DNA of 64,000 bases. Source: Amycolatopsis tucumanensis. GTDB lineage: Bacteria > Actinomycetota > Actinomycetes > Mycobacteriales > Pseudonocardiaceae. Each line of letters opens with the position of its first letter. Position 1 is the first letter of the stretch. A program made the position numbers and the translations under genes. A model generated the notes under the pieces. The model had not been told where the DNA came from, ran no database searches, and saw only the letters and a program-made list of their open reading frames with translations. Location of the stretch: assembly GCF_021654135.1 (NCBI RefSeq), contig NZ_JAKGSD010000031.1:34764-98763 (forward strand). The letters run 5' to 3'. Shown one piece after another: positions 1-9,712 of this stretch.

Positions 1-458
1 TGCAGGAACACGCGCAGCGCGACCCACTTCCCGGTCACCGGGTCGGGCAGCGCGACGAAGTGCCGCCGGTTCAGCACCAGCGTCACGGCCAGCGCGACCG
101 CCACCACCCCGGCGCCGAACACGTGCTGCATCCCCAGGTGCGACACCGCCAGCACGACGCTGGCGGCCAGCGCGAGCTGCCAGGCCCGGCGCTTGCGCCG
201 CTTCAGCCCGGACGCGAGCATGATCAGCAGCACCCCGACGGCCAGCACGACGGCGGCCGCGGCCGTCGTCGCCTCCTGGGGCAGCCCGAGCCACACCGCG
301 ACGTGCCCGCGCATGCCGCGCCGCCCGGCGGGCAGGACGACCGAGATCACCGCCAACAGCCCGACCAGCCTGGTCACCCAGGTGATCGCCACGACCGACG
401 CCGCGCCCGTGACGCGCCAGACGGCCGGCCGCTCCCCGGTCAACGTCCTCCCGGACAC
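1..458 (-). CDS. N-terminal part of LysX/MprF-like lysyl-phosphatidylglycerol synthase (partial)
   Basis: The reading frame runs off the left edge; 152 residues are visible from a GTG start. It shows several hydrophobic segments and a basic loop (KRRKRRAW), then a segment ending in LPDPVTGKWVALRVFLQ. This layout resembles the N-terminal membrane domain of actinobacterial LysX/MprF proteins, which add lysine to phosphatidylglycerol and change membrane charge. The catalytic part lies outside the window. The start sits 9 bases after the stop of the acetoacetyl-CoA synthetase gene, with a G-rich Shine-Dalgarno stretch between them, so the two are probably co-transcribed. Family assignment is by resemblance only; any DUF2156-type membrane protein would also fit. 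Confidence 0.6.
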   Translation of the reverse strand, partial: MSGRTLTGERPAVWRVTGAASVVAITWVTRLVGLLAVISVVLPAGRRGMRGHVAVWLGLPQEATTAAAAVVLAVGVLLIMLASGLKRRKRRAWQLALAASVVLAVSHLGMQHVFGAGVVAVALAVTLVLNRRHFVALPDPVTGKWVALRVFL

Positions 459-467
459 CCCTGCCCC

Positions 468-2435
468 CTAACTCCCCCTGGCCATGTCGACGAACGGTTC
501 GAGTGCCCCCGGGTTGGCGAGCGCGTCCCGGCTGACCGCCCGTTCCGGCGCCACCCCGGTCAGGATCTTCTTGACCGGCACCTCGCACTTCTTACCGTTC
601 AGCGTCCGCGGCACCTCCGCCACCTCGATGAACCGATCGGGTACGTGTCGCGGCGAGAGGCCGCGCCGCAACTGGGCGCGCAGCTCCGGCTCGACCGCGG
701 CAAGATCCGCCCCGGGCGCCATCACGACGAAACACAGCAGCTCACCGTCGGTATTCCCGGCTCGCGTGGTGTCGATGACGAGCGAGTCGGCGATCTCGTC
801 GAAGCCCTCGACGATGCGGTAGAACTCGGCGGTGCCCATCCGGACGCCGCCGCGGTTGAGCGTCGAGTCGCTGCGGCCGTAGATCACCGCCGAGCCGCGC
901 GGCGTGATCCGGATCCAGTCGCCGTGCCGCCACACGCCCGGGTACATGTCGAAGTAGGCCTCGCGCAGTCGTGACCCGTCCTCGTCGTTCCAGAAGAACA
1001 CCGGCATCGACGGCATCGGCTTGGTCACCACGAGCTCGCCGACCTCGTCGACCACCTCGCGGCCGTCCTCGTCGAACGCCGTCACCGCGGCCCCGAGCGC
1101 CCGGCAGGACAGCTCGCCGAGCCACACCGGCACGTCCGGGGCGGCCGCGACGAACGCTGCGCACAGGTCGGTGCCGCCGGACACCGAGCAGATCTGCACC
1201 GACCGGCCGACCTCGTCGGCGATCCAGCGGAAGCCGTCGTCGGACAGCGGCGCGCCGGTCGATCCAAGCGCCCGCAGCGCGGACAGGTCGAACGAAGCCG
1301 CTGGGCGGATCTTCGCCTTGAGACAGCTCTGGACGAACGGCGCGGACGTGCCGAAGTACGTGATCCGCTCCTCGGCCGCCAGCCGCCACAGCGTGTTCAG
1401 GTCGGGGTGCCCGGGGCTGCCGTCGAACATCACGATCGTCGAGCGCGCGAGCAGCCCGGCGATCAGGAAGTTCCACATCATCCAGCCGGTGGTGGTGAAC
1501 CAGAAGAACTTCTCGCCCGGCCCGAGGTCCATCTGCAGCACCGTCGCCTTGAGGTGCTCCAGCACGATCCCGCCGTGCCCCTGCACGATGCCCTTCGGCA
1601 GGCCGGTGGTGCCGGACGAGTACAGCACCCACAGCGGGTGGTCGAACGGCACCGGCTCGTAGGCCATCTCCGCGCCGGCGTGCCGGGCGAGCAGCTCGTC
1701 CCAGGCGAGCGCGCCGTCGACCGTGCCGCCGCCGGCGTAGTCCACCAGCACGGTCGCCGTCAGCGACGGGATCCGCGTCCGCAGCTCCTCGACCGTCGGC
1801 CGGACGTCGAAGGACCGTCCGTTGTAGACGTATCCGTTGATCGCGACCAGGACCTTCGGCTCGATCTGGGTGAACCGGTCGCTGATCGCGCGGACGCCGA
1901 AGTCCGGCGAGCAGGACGACCAGATCGCGCCGAGGCTCGCGGTGGCGAGGAACGCGACGAGCGTCTGCGGGCAGTTCGGCGCGAGCGCGACGACGCGGTC
2001 GCCGCGGCCGACGCCGAGCTCGACCAGCGCCGCGCGCATCGCGGCCACCTGCTCGCGCAGCTCGCCGTAACTCAACCGGGCGGACAGCCCGTCCTCGCGG
2101 CGGAAGATCACCGCGAGGTCGTCGTCGGCGCCGGTCAGGGCGTGCTCGGTGTAGTTGAGGGTGCCGCCGGGGAACCACTGCGCGCCCGGCATGCGCGTGT
2201 CGCCGAGGACCGCGCTCGGCTCGGCGTGCCAGCGGATGCCGAGGAACTCCGCCGCCGCGCCCCAGAACTCCGCGGGCCGGTCGACGGAGAACCGCCACAA
2301 CTCGTCGTAGTCGTCGAGGGACACGTCGCGCTCCGCACGCAGCCAGTCGCGGAACGCCTGGATCCTGCTCGCGGCGACCCGCTCCGGGTCCGGCCGCCAC
2401 AACACTTCCGGGGTCTCAGCAACGTCGGTGGTCAC
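468..2435 (-). CDS. Acetoacetyl-CoA synthetase
   Basis: Adenylate-forming enzyme of 655 residues that activates acetoacetate to acetoacetyl-CoA using ATP, feeding ketone-body carbon into lipid or polyhydroxyalkanoate metabolism. The N-terminus carries the ACS-type cap (LWRPDPERV, then PGGTLNYTEHAL near residue 90-100). The AMP-binding P-loop YSSGTTGLPKG is at about 272-282, and the C-terminal NGKKCEVPVK motif carries the expected catalytic lysine. Length matches the acetoacetyl-CoA rather than the acetyl-CoA branch. A GTG start is used. It is followed closely by the LysX-like gene and preceded, 12 bases away, by the DLH-like hydrolase in the same orientation. Confidence 0.9.
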   Translation of the reverse strand: MTTDVAETPEVLWRPDPERVAASRIQAFRDWLRAERDVSLDDYDELWRFSVDRPAEFWGAAAEFLGIRWHAEPSAVLGDTRMPGAQWFPGGTLNYTEHALTGADDDLAVIFRREDGLSARLSYGELREQVAAMRAALVELGVGRGDRVVALAPNCPQTLVAFLATASLGAIWSSCSPDFGVRAISDRFTQIEPKVLVAINGYVYNGRSFDVRPTVEELRTRIPSLTATVLVDYAGGGTVDGALAWDELLARHAGAEMAYEPVPFDHPLWVLYSSGTTGLPKGIVQGHGGIVLEHLKATVLQMDLGPGEKFFWFTTTGWMMWNFLIAGLLARSTIVMFDGSPGHPDLNTLWRLAAEERITYFGTSAPFVQSCLKAKIRPAASFDLSALRALGSTGAPLSDDGFRWIADEVGRSVQICSVSGGTDLCAAFVAAAPDVPVWLGELSCRALGAAVTAFDEDGREVVDEVGELVVTKPMPSMPVFFWNDEDGSRLREAYFDMYPGVWRHGDWIRITPRGSAVIYGRSDSTLNRGGVRMGTAEFYRIVEGFDEIADSLVIDTTRAGNTDGELLCFVVMAPGADLAAVEPELRAQLRRGLSPRHVPDRFIEVAEVPRTLNGKKCEVPVKKILTGVAPERAVSRDALANPGALEPFVDMARGS

Positions 2436-2447
2436 CCCGGGAGCGTA

Positions 2448-3074
2448 TTAGCGCAAGTGGGCGTCGAACCAGCTCAAAGTCCGCTGCCAGGCCTCGACGG
2501 CGGCCTTCGGGTCGGCGTCGAACCGGTGGTTGGCGCCCGGGTAGCGGACCACGTTCGTGGCCACCCGGGCTTCGGCGGCGGCCTCGCGGAGCTTCTCGAC
2601 CTCGGCGGCGCCCAGCTCGTCGCCGGCGTCGCCGTACAGGCCGAGCCACGGGCTGACCAGCTCGCGCGCGATGTCGACCAGCCCCGGCTTCTCGGCGACG
2701 CGGTGCCCGCCGACGCTGACCGCCGCGCCCAGCTTCCGGTTGGCGGCGACCAGCAGCGCGGCCGTGCCGCCCAGGTCGAAGCCGACGACGCCGAGGAGGT
2801 CGGCCTGCACGCCGCGCTCGACCAGCCAGGCCAGCGCGATGTCGGTGGCGGCCAGGACGCTGTCCGGCGTCGGCGTGTCCTCGATGTGCGGCGCGGCGGC
2901 CAGCCAGCCCTCCGCGGCCAGGCTCGAGATCAGCAACCGCACCCCGTCGGTGATCCCGCCGACCTCGTGCAGCACCACGAGCCCACCGCGGACGACGTTC
3001 TCGGGTTCGGCGTAGGTCAGCTCGATCGCCCGGCCGTCGGTCCGCTCGTAGTGCGAGGTGTGCGTCTGCGTCAT
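2448..3074 (-). CDS. Dienelactone hydrolase family protein with Asp in the nucleophile position
   Basis: Alpha/beta-hydrolase of 208 residues. The DLH layout is clear: an oxyanion-region HEVGG near residue 36-40, the nucleophile elbow GFDLGG at 98-103, an acidic residue in LYGDAGDE near 149, and the histidine in GANHRF near 183. In characterised DLH enzymes the elbow holds cysteine (GxCxGG); here it is Asp100, so classical thiol chemistry is not expected. The start is the ATG at 3074; extension to a TTG at 3086 is possible but less likely. It lies upstream of, and probably in an operon with, acetoacetyl-CoA synthetase. Substrate unknown. Confidence 0.85.
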   Translation of the reverse strand: MTQTHTSHYERTDGRAIELTYAEPENVVRGGLVVLHEVGGITDGVRLLISSLAAEGWLAAAPHIEDTPTPDSVLAATDIALAWLVERGVQADLLGVVGFDLGGTAALLVAANRKLGAAVSVGGHRVAEKPGLVDIARELVSPWLGLYGDAGDELGAAEVEKLREAAAEARVATNVVRYPGANHRFDADPKAAVEAWQRTLSWFDAHLR

Positions 3075-3178
3075 CGCACTACTCAACCATCCCCGGGTGA
3101 ACGGGAGTCAACACCGATCGCGATCAAGTGTTCGGGATAACGTGGCAGCAGCGCGTTCGACCCGAAGGAGTGCCCGCC

Positions 3179-4220
<1,042 letters not shown>

Positions 4221-4231
<11 letters not shown>

Positions 4232-4985
4232 CCACCAGCTGCACGATCGCGGCGATGCCGACCACGACGATCACGCCGCGCAGCACCGGCGCGGGCAGCC
4301 GGCGCCCGATCTTGGCGCCGAGCTGCCCGCCGAGGGTGGACCCGACGGCGAGCAGCGCCACCACCGGCCAGCTGACCGGGGCGATGAACGCGTAGACGAT
4401 CCCGGCGACCACGTTGACCACGGCGGCGAGGACGTTCTTGATCCCGTTGAGCCGCTGCAGCGGGTCGGTGAGCAGCATGCCCATGAACGCCATCAGCATG
4501 ACGCCCTGTGCCGCGGTGAAGTACCCGCCGTAGATGCCGACCAGGAAGATCAGGAACAACACGAGCCCGCCCCGCGAGCCGCCGCCCTTGCCGGCCTCGC
4601 GGCGGCGCGCCACCCACACGGACACCCGCGGCTGGATGATCACCAGCACCACGGCGAGCCCGACCAGCACCGGCACGACCGTCTCGAACGCGTTGGGCGG
4701 CAGGGAAAGCAGCAGCACCGTGCCGCACACCGCGCCGATCGCCGACGGCACCGCGTACCGGGCGACCCGCCTGCCCTGACCGGTCAGCTCGTGCCGGTAG
4801 CCGATCGCGCCGCTGATCGTGCCCGGCGCGAGGCCGATCGCGTTCGACGTCGTCGCGGTCACCGGCGAGTAGCCGAGCGCGACCAGCACCGGGAACGTGA
4901 CGAGCGTGCCGGACCCGACGACCGTGTTGATCGTGCCCGCCCACACCCCGGCCAGGAACACGACCAGCGCCTCCCACCACTGCAT
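4221..4985 (-). CDS. TauE/SafE family membrane permease
   Basis: Integral membrane protein of 254 residues with about eight hydrophobic segments in two related halves, typical of the TauE/SafE (DUF81) family proposed to export sulfite or sulfonate-related anions. The repeat signature appears as AGTINTVVGSGTLVTFP near residue 17-33 and as GIYGGYFTAAQGVML in the second half. The start is the ATG at 4985 (MQWWEALVVFLAG); upstream frame is out of character. Convergent with the aminotransferase, 11-base overlap. No substrate can be read from sequence. Confidence 0.85.
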
Positions 4986-5039
4986 GGCCCCATCAAACCC
5001 TGGCGTTTCACGGCACCGACCGACGGGTAAGAAGCGGGC

Positions 5040-6095
5040 ATGGACACGACGACCTTGCGCCCGCTGGTGACCGCGACCGGTCCGTTCACGTCCGTCTACT
5101 TCGAGGACTCGCACGACACGGCCGACGCCGAGAAACAGCTCGAGCTGAAGTGGCGTGAGCTGAAGGACGCGCTGACCGCCCAGCACGCCCCGGACGGCGC
5201 GGTGAGCGCGCTGGAGAGCGCGATCCTGGACGGCCCGCGCGCGACCGGCCGCAGCGGCCGCGCGCTGCTGGCCGCCGGCGAACGGGTCGTGGTCGACGAG
5301 CACCTGCCGAGCCCGCCCGCGAGCACCATCGCCAGGGTGTCCGACCTGCCCTACCTGCTGCCGCTGGCGCGGTACGGCGAGCTGGCGCTGCCGCACGTGG
5401 TCGCCGAGGTCGACCAGGTGAGCGCGACCGTCAAGGCCTTCGACGAGCACGGTCACGAGATGGCCGCGGAGGAGGTCAGCGGCCAGGACCACCCGGTGCA
5501 CCACACCCGCGGCGGCGGTGAGGCGCATCACCGCATGCAGCACCGCACCGAAGAGCTGAAGCGCCACAACGTCGCCGACATCGCCGGTGTGATCGCCCGT
5601 CTGGCCGAGCAGGCGAACGCGCAGCTGATCGTGGTGGCAGGCGAGGTGCAGGGCCGCAAGGCCGTGATCGACGAGCTGCCCGAGGCCGCCAAGTCGATCG
5701 CGCGCGAGGCCACGCACTCCGACGTCGCCGACGAGCTGGCCGAAGCGGTCCGGCAAAGCCGCCTCAACGACGTCGTCCAGCAGTTCCGCGACGCGCTGAA
5801 CCAGCCGGACGGCCTTGCGGTGCAAGGGCTCGAGGCGGTGACGGCCGCGCTGCGGGAGGCCAATGTGGAGACTCTGCTCGTCGGGGATCCTGGCGAGGAC
5901 GTGGTGTGCACGGGGCCGACCCCGGCGCAGATCGCGCTGGGTGAGGAAGAACTCAAGGCCTACGGCGCCACGGAGATCCACCGGTGCCGGGCCGACGAGG
6001 CGGTCCCCGCCGCGGCGATCGCCGTGGACGCGGACCTGGTGCACGTCGACGAGGAGCTCGTCGAGGGGTTCGGCGCGATCTTGCGCCATCGATGA
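5040..6095 (+). CDS. Rv2629-like Vms1/Ankzf1 (bacterial eRF1-type) family protein
   Basis: Soluble protein of 351 residues beginning MDTTTLRPLVTATGPFTSVYFED. It matches the actinobacterial Rv2629 family, which is grouped with Vms1/Ankzf1 peptidyl-tRNA hydrolase and eRF1-like (baeRF) proteins thought to act in ribosome rescue. Visible landmarks are a histidine-rich central stretch (HHTRGGGEAHHRMQHRTEE, about 157-175) and a C-terminal alpha/beta part with ALREANVETLLVGDP. Biochemical activity is unproven in bacteria for most members. It is followed at 119 bases by rsbW-sigF in the same direction, so general-stress control is plausible; dormancy control of Rv2629 is known in mycobacteria. Confidence 0.75.
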   Translation: MDTTTLRPLVTATGPFTSVYFEDSHDTADAEKQLELKWRELKDALTAQHAPDGAVSALESAILDGPRATGRSGRALLAAGERVVVDEHLPSPPASTIARVSDLPYLLPLARYGELALPHVVAEVDQVSATVKAFDEHGHEMAAEEVSGQDHPVHHTRGGGEAHHRMQHRTEELKRHNVADIAGVIARLAEQANAQLIVVAGEVQGRKAVIDELPEAAKSIAREATHSDVADELAEAVRQSRLNDVVQQFRDALNQPDGLAVQGLEAVTAALREANVETLLVGDPGEDVVCTGPTPAQIALGEEELKAYGATEIHRCRADEAVPAAAIAVDADLVHVDEELVEGFGAILRHR

Positions 6096-6213
6096 GGAGT
6101 ACAGCCATAACAGCAGCTACGGAATGCTTCCAGACGGTAACCGGACCGAGCGAACTTCCCTCGTTCGAGGCATGATGGTTCCGAAGCAACACTCGAACGA
6201 CGGTGAGGTGAAC

Positions 6214-6648
6214 GTGACGGACTGGGAGCCACCGTCCTTGCGCGCGCAGAACGAGATCGAACTCTGGCTCGGTGCCGACCTGGCACACCTGCCGATCGTC
6301 CGGTCGGTGGTGGCGACGCTCGCCACCCGCGCCGACTTCGACCTGGACTCGATCGCCGATCTGCGGCTCGCAGTGGACGAAGCGTGCTCGACGCTGATCA
6401 CCCGGGCACTGCCGGGCTCCACCATGCGCTGCCGGTTCGCCGTCCAGGACGACGAACTGCGGTTCCAGGGCACGGTGCTGTCGGACAGCGACAGCGCGCC
6501 GAGCACGAAGTCGTTCGGCTGGCGGGTCCTGAGCACGCTCACGGACTCCGTCGACGCGCACGTGAAGTCGAACGGCCAGGGCCACCAGGTGGACATCGAA
6601 CTCGCCAAGCGACGGGTCGCCGTCGACGTCCCAGGGGCAGGCGCGTGA
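6214..6648 (+). CDS. rsbW: Anti-sigma factor RsbW/UsfX (GHKL ATP-binding)
   Basis: GHKL-fold serine kinase/anti-sigma factor of 144 residues, resembling mycobacterial UsfX: IADLRLAVDEACSTLI carries the N-box-like helix, followed by a C-terminal FGWRVLSTLTD segment. Such proteins bind SigF-type sigma factors and release them when an anti-anti-sigma factor displaces them. The GTG at 6214 (VTDWEPP) is preferred, with GGTGAGG just upstream; an in-frame GTG at 6208 and ATG at 6172 are alternatives. The stop overlaps the GTG of sigF (GTGA), implying translational coupling and matched stoichiometry. No anti-anti-sigma gene is adjacent. Confidence 0.88.
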   Translation: MTDWEPPSLRAQNEIELWLGADLAHLPIVRSVVATLATRADFDLDSIADLRLAVDEACSTLITRALPGSTMRCRFAVQDDELRFQGTVLSDSDSAPSTKSFGWRVLSTLTDSVDAHVKSNGQGHQVDIELAKRRVAVDVPGAGA

Positions 6649-7451
6649 CCGGTTCCCGGACGGAGCCGACCAAACCCACCGCGTCGAACGAATACGGTCA
6701 CCTGGCGCCGCTGTTCGACGAGCTGGCGGAACTGTCGGCCGATGACCCCCGCCGCGCCGCCCTGCGCGACGAGCTCGTGACGGGGCACCTGCCCCTGGCC
6801 GAGCACATCGCGCAGCGGTTCTCCGGGCGCGGGGTGGCGAAGGAGGACCTGGTCCAGGTCGCCACCGTCGGGTTGATCAACGCCGTGGACCGGTTCGACG
6901 CGAGCCGCGGCTCGGACTTCCTGTCCTTCGCCGTGCCCACGGTGATGGGTGAGGTGCGGCGCCACTTCCGGGACACCGGCTGGCTGGTGCGGGTGCCGCG
7001 CCGGCTCAAGGAGCTGCACCTGTCGATCTCCAGCGCGAGCACCGAGCTCGCGCAGCGGCTGGGCCGCGCGCCGACGCCGAGCGAGATCGCGAGCCACCTC
7101 GGCGTGAGCCAGGACGAGGTCTACGAGGGCCTGGAAGCGGGCAACGCCTACCACTCGATGTCGCTGGACGAGGTGCTGTCCGGCGACACCGAGAACCTCG
7201 CGCTCGGCGACACGCTGGGCGAGGAGGACGCCGGGCTGGAGGGCGTCGAGAACCACGAGGCGCTGCTGCCGCTGATCCAGGAGCTGCCCGAGCGCGAGCG
7301 CAAGATCCTCGGCCTGCGGTTCGTGCACAACATGACGCAGACCCAGATCGCGGAGCGGATCGGTGTTTCGCAGATGCACGTGTCGCGGCTGCTCGCGCGG
7401 ACGCTGCAACGGCTGCGCGACGGGCTCACCGAGCAGGACGGAGAGCTGTGA
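6645..7451 (+). CDS. sigF: RNA polymerase sigma factor SigF/SigB-type (group 3)
   Basis: Sigma-70 group 3 factor of 268 residues with regions 2, 3 and 4. Region 2 shows GVAKEDLVQVATVGLINAVDRFD and LSFAVPTVMGEVRRHFRD; region 3 includes RAPTPSEIASHLGV; region 4 includes ERERKILGLRF followed by the helix-turn-helix TQTQIAERIGVSQMHVSRLLART. This is the SigF/SigB general-stress and sporulation branch. The GTG start overlaps the rsbW stop by 4 bases, which fixes the start. Control is expected through RsbW partner switching. A SigF-type promoter (GTTT-N15-GGGTAT) was not obvious ahead of rsbW. Confidence 0.93.
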   Translation: MTGSRTEPTKPTASNEYGHLAPLFDELAELSADDPRRAALRDELVTGHLPLAEHIAQRFSGRGVAKEDLVQVATVGLINAVDRFDASRGSDFLSFAVPTVMGEVRRHFRDTGWLVRVPRRLKELHLSISSASTELAQRLGRAPTPSEIASHLGVSQDEVYEGLEAGNAYHSMSLDEVLSGDTENLALGDTLGEEDAGLEGVENHEALLPLIQELPERERKILGLRFVHNMTQTQIAERIGVSQMHVSRLLARTLQRLRDGLTEQDGEL

Positions 7452-7492
7452 CCAGCGGTTTTGCGGAGCGCTTCGCAGGGTAACCGCCGATC

Positions 7493-8434
7493 ATGGCTGA
7501 TCCCGGGTGGCGCGCGCCGATGCTGGCGACGCTGACCCAGCAGCCGTTCTCCAGGGAGAACTGGCTGTTCGAGCGCAAGCTCGACGGGGTCCGCGCCATC
7601 TGCTCGCGCGACGGCGGCCCGCCCGTGCTGTGGTCGCGCAACCACAACGACATCAGCGCCGGGTATCCGGAACTCGGGGAGGCGCTCGCCGGATCGGGCG
7701 CCTCCTCCTTCGTCGCCGACGGCGAGATCGTCGCGTTCGACGGCAACCAGACCAGCTTCGCCCGGCTGCAGCAGCGCATCCACCTGACCGACCGGCGGCG
7801 CATCGAGGCCACCGGGGTCGCGGTGTACCTGTACCTGTTCGACCTGCTGGCCTTCGACGGCCACGACACCACTGGGCTGCCGCTACGGCAGCGGAAGCAG
7901 TTGCTGCGCAAGGCTTTCGACTGGGGCGGGGTGTTGCGGTACGCCACGCACCGCAACACCACCGGCGAGGAGTACTTCGCCCACGCGTGCGCGCGCGGCT
8001 GGGAAGGCGTTATCGCCAAGCGGGCGGACGCGCCGTACCGGTCCGGGCGGACGACCGACTGGCTGAAGTTCAAGTGCGTCAAGGAGCAGGAGTTCGTCGT
8101 CGGCGGGTTCAGCGCGCCGGGCGGGGCACGGACCGGGTTCGGCGCGTTGCTGGTCGGCTACTACGACCGCGGCCGGTTGCGGTACGCGGGGAAGGTCGGC
8201 GCCGGCTACAGCGAGGCCACGCTGCGTGAGCTGACCGGCACGCTGACGGGTCTGGAGCGCCGCCGGTCGCCGTTCGACGAGCCGGTGCCCGAGCGCGGGC
8301 CGCGCTGGGTCGAGCCGGAGGTGGTCGTGCAGGTGCGGTTTTCGGAGTGGACCGGCGACGGCAAGCTGCGGCATCCTCGGTTCACGGGCGTGCGTGTCGA
8401 CAAGTCGGCTACCGAAGTGGTCCGGGAGGCGTGA
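7493..8434 (+). CDS. ATP-dependent DNA ligase, LigD-type ligase domain
   Basis: Stand-alone ATP-dependent DNA ligase of 313 residues. Motif I is FERKLDGVRAI with adenylated lysine K29. Later nucleotidyltransferase motifs appear as DGEIVAFDG and EGVIAKRADAPYRSGRTTDWLKFKC, followed by an OB-fold part (VGGFSAPGG, GLLVGYY-like). It corresponds to the ligase module of LigD, with no polymerase or nuclease module attached. Its stop overlaps the Ku start by one base (TGATG), making a two-gene NHEJ operon that joins double-strand breaks, probably most important in non-replicating cells or spores. It is 41 bases downstream of sigF, so possibly in the sigF transcript. Confidence 0.92.
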   Translation: MADPGWRAPMLATLTQQPFSRENWLFERKLDGVRAICSRDGGPPVLWSRNHNDISAGYPELGEALAGSGASSFVADGEIVAFDGNQTSFARLQQRIHLTDRRRIEATGVAVYLYLFDLLAFDGHDTTGLPLRQRKQLLRKAFDWGGVLRYATHRNTTGEEYFAHACARGWEGVIAKRADAPYRSGRTTDWLKFKCVKEQEFVVGGFSAPGGARTGFGALLVGYYDRGRLRYAGKVGAGYSEATLRELTGTLTGLERRRSPFDEPVPERGPRWVEPEVVVQVRFSEWTGDGKLRHPRFTGVRVDKSATEVVREA

Positions 8435-9423
8435 TGGCGCGAGCGATCTGGAGCGGTGCGATCAACTTCGGCCTGGTGACGGTGCCGGTCGAGCTGTACT
8501 CCGCGACCGAGGACCACACCGTGCACTTCCGGCAGTTCGAGCGCGGCACGTCGGACCGGATCCGGTACAAGCGCGTGAACGAGCGGACCGGCGAGGAGGT
8601 GGCCTACGAGGACATCGTGAAGGGCTACGACCTCGGCGACGGCGACTACGTGCTGGTCGAGCAGGAGGAGCTGGACCAGATCGCGCCCGGCCGGTCCCGG
8701 TCCATCGACATCGAGTCGTTCGTCGACCTCGGCGAGATCGACCCGCTGTACTTCCAGAAGAGCTACTGGCTGGCGCCGACGAAGGAGGAGTTCGGGCGCG
8801 CGTACGGGCTGCTCATGCAGGCCATGGCGGAGACCAACAAGGCCGGCATCGCACGCTTCGTGATGCGCGGCAAGGAGCACATCGCCGCGGTCCGCGCCGG
8901 TGATGGTGTGCTCGTGCTGGACACGCTGCTGTTCGCCGAGGACGTGCGGAACCCGGCGAAGGAGCTGAAGAAGCTGCCGGAGAAGGCGGAGCCGCGGGGC
9001 CGGGAACTGGAGATGGCGGTCGCGCTGGTGGACTCCATGGCGGACGACTGGCGTCCCGACGACTACCACGACCAGTACAACGAGCGCGTCCTGAAGCTGA
9101 TCGACGACAAGAAGGCCGGGCGCACGGTGACGGTCGAGGACGAGCCCGGCGAGCCGACCAAGGTGGTCGACCTGTTCGAAGCGCTGTCCCGCAGCGTCGA
9201 GCGGCGCAAGGGCGCCGGCGGGAAGTCGGAGAAGGCCGCTTCGGGCGCCCCGAAGAAGTCCCGGAAGGCGGCGGAGCCGGACCTGTCCGAGCTGAGCAAG
9301 GCGGAGCTGGACAAGATGGCGCGTGAGCTCGACATCAAGGGCCGATCGAAACTCAACCGCGCCGAGCTGGAGAAAGCCATCCGGGAGGCGCGGCCGGCCA
9401 GTTCGCGCAAACGCGCTTCCTGA
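8434..9423 (+). CDS. ku: Non-homologous end joining protein Ku
   Basis: Bacterial Ku of 329 residues that binds DNA ends and recruits the ligase encoded just upstream. It starts MARAIWSGAINFGLVTVPVELY, the family hallmark, and keeps the core FVDLGEIDPLYFQKSYWLAP and MRGKEHIAAVRA. The tail after about residue 255 is lysine-rich (KSEKAASGAPKKSRKAAE) and ends in a SAP/HeH-like helix pair (LSKAELDKMARELDIKGRSKL), a DNA-binding extension seen in many actinobacterial Ku proteins. The ATG overlaps the ligase stop, supporting coupled translation. Confidence 0.95.
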   Translation: MARAIWSGAINFGLVTVPVELYSATEDHTVHFRQFERGTSDRIRYKRVNERTGEEVAYEDIVKGYDLGDGDYVLVEQEELDQIAPGRSRSIDIESFVDLGEIDPLYFQKSYWLAPTKEEFGRAYGLLMQAMAETNKAGIARFVMRGKEHIAAVRAGDGVLVLDTLLFAEDVRNPAKELKKLPEKAEPRGRELEMAVALVDSMADDWRPDDYHDQYNERVLKLIDDKKAGRTVTVEDEPGEPTKVVDLFEALSRSVERRKGAGGKSEKAASGAPKKSRKAAEPDLSELSKAELDKMARELDIKGRSKLNRAELEKAIREARPASSRKRAS

Positions 9424-9712
9424 CCCGGGCGGGCTCCTCCGTCCGCAAGGCGTGTCCAGCGCCGGACGCGCCGCGGCGCCGCCGCTGTCCCCGACCACTC
9501 TCTCCCGCTTCCGTCGCGCACGCCCCGGCGTCGCCCGAAACCGAGCCCGATCGCCACTGCACGCCGGCTCTCAACCCCAGGTTCTCACCGCACTCCCACT
9601 GCTTCCTCCCGTCACACCCCGAGCCTTGTCCACCGAACCCCCCGCGCGGGCAGGCCCGCCACTCACCGCGACAACGCGCCCTACCCCCGCCGCTGGCAAT
9701 ACGATCAACTCC

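Noticed and set aside
6151..6167. CGAAC...GTTCG dyad upstream of rsbW as a LexA box
   Set aside because: The spacer is 7 bases, whereas the actinobacterial SOS box requires 4, so LexA binding is not expected.
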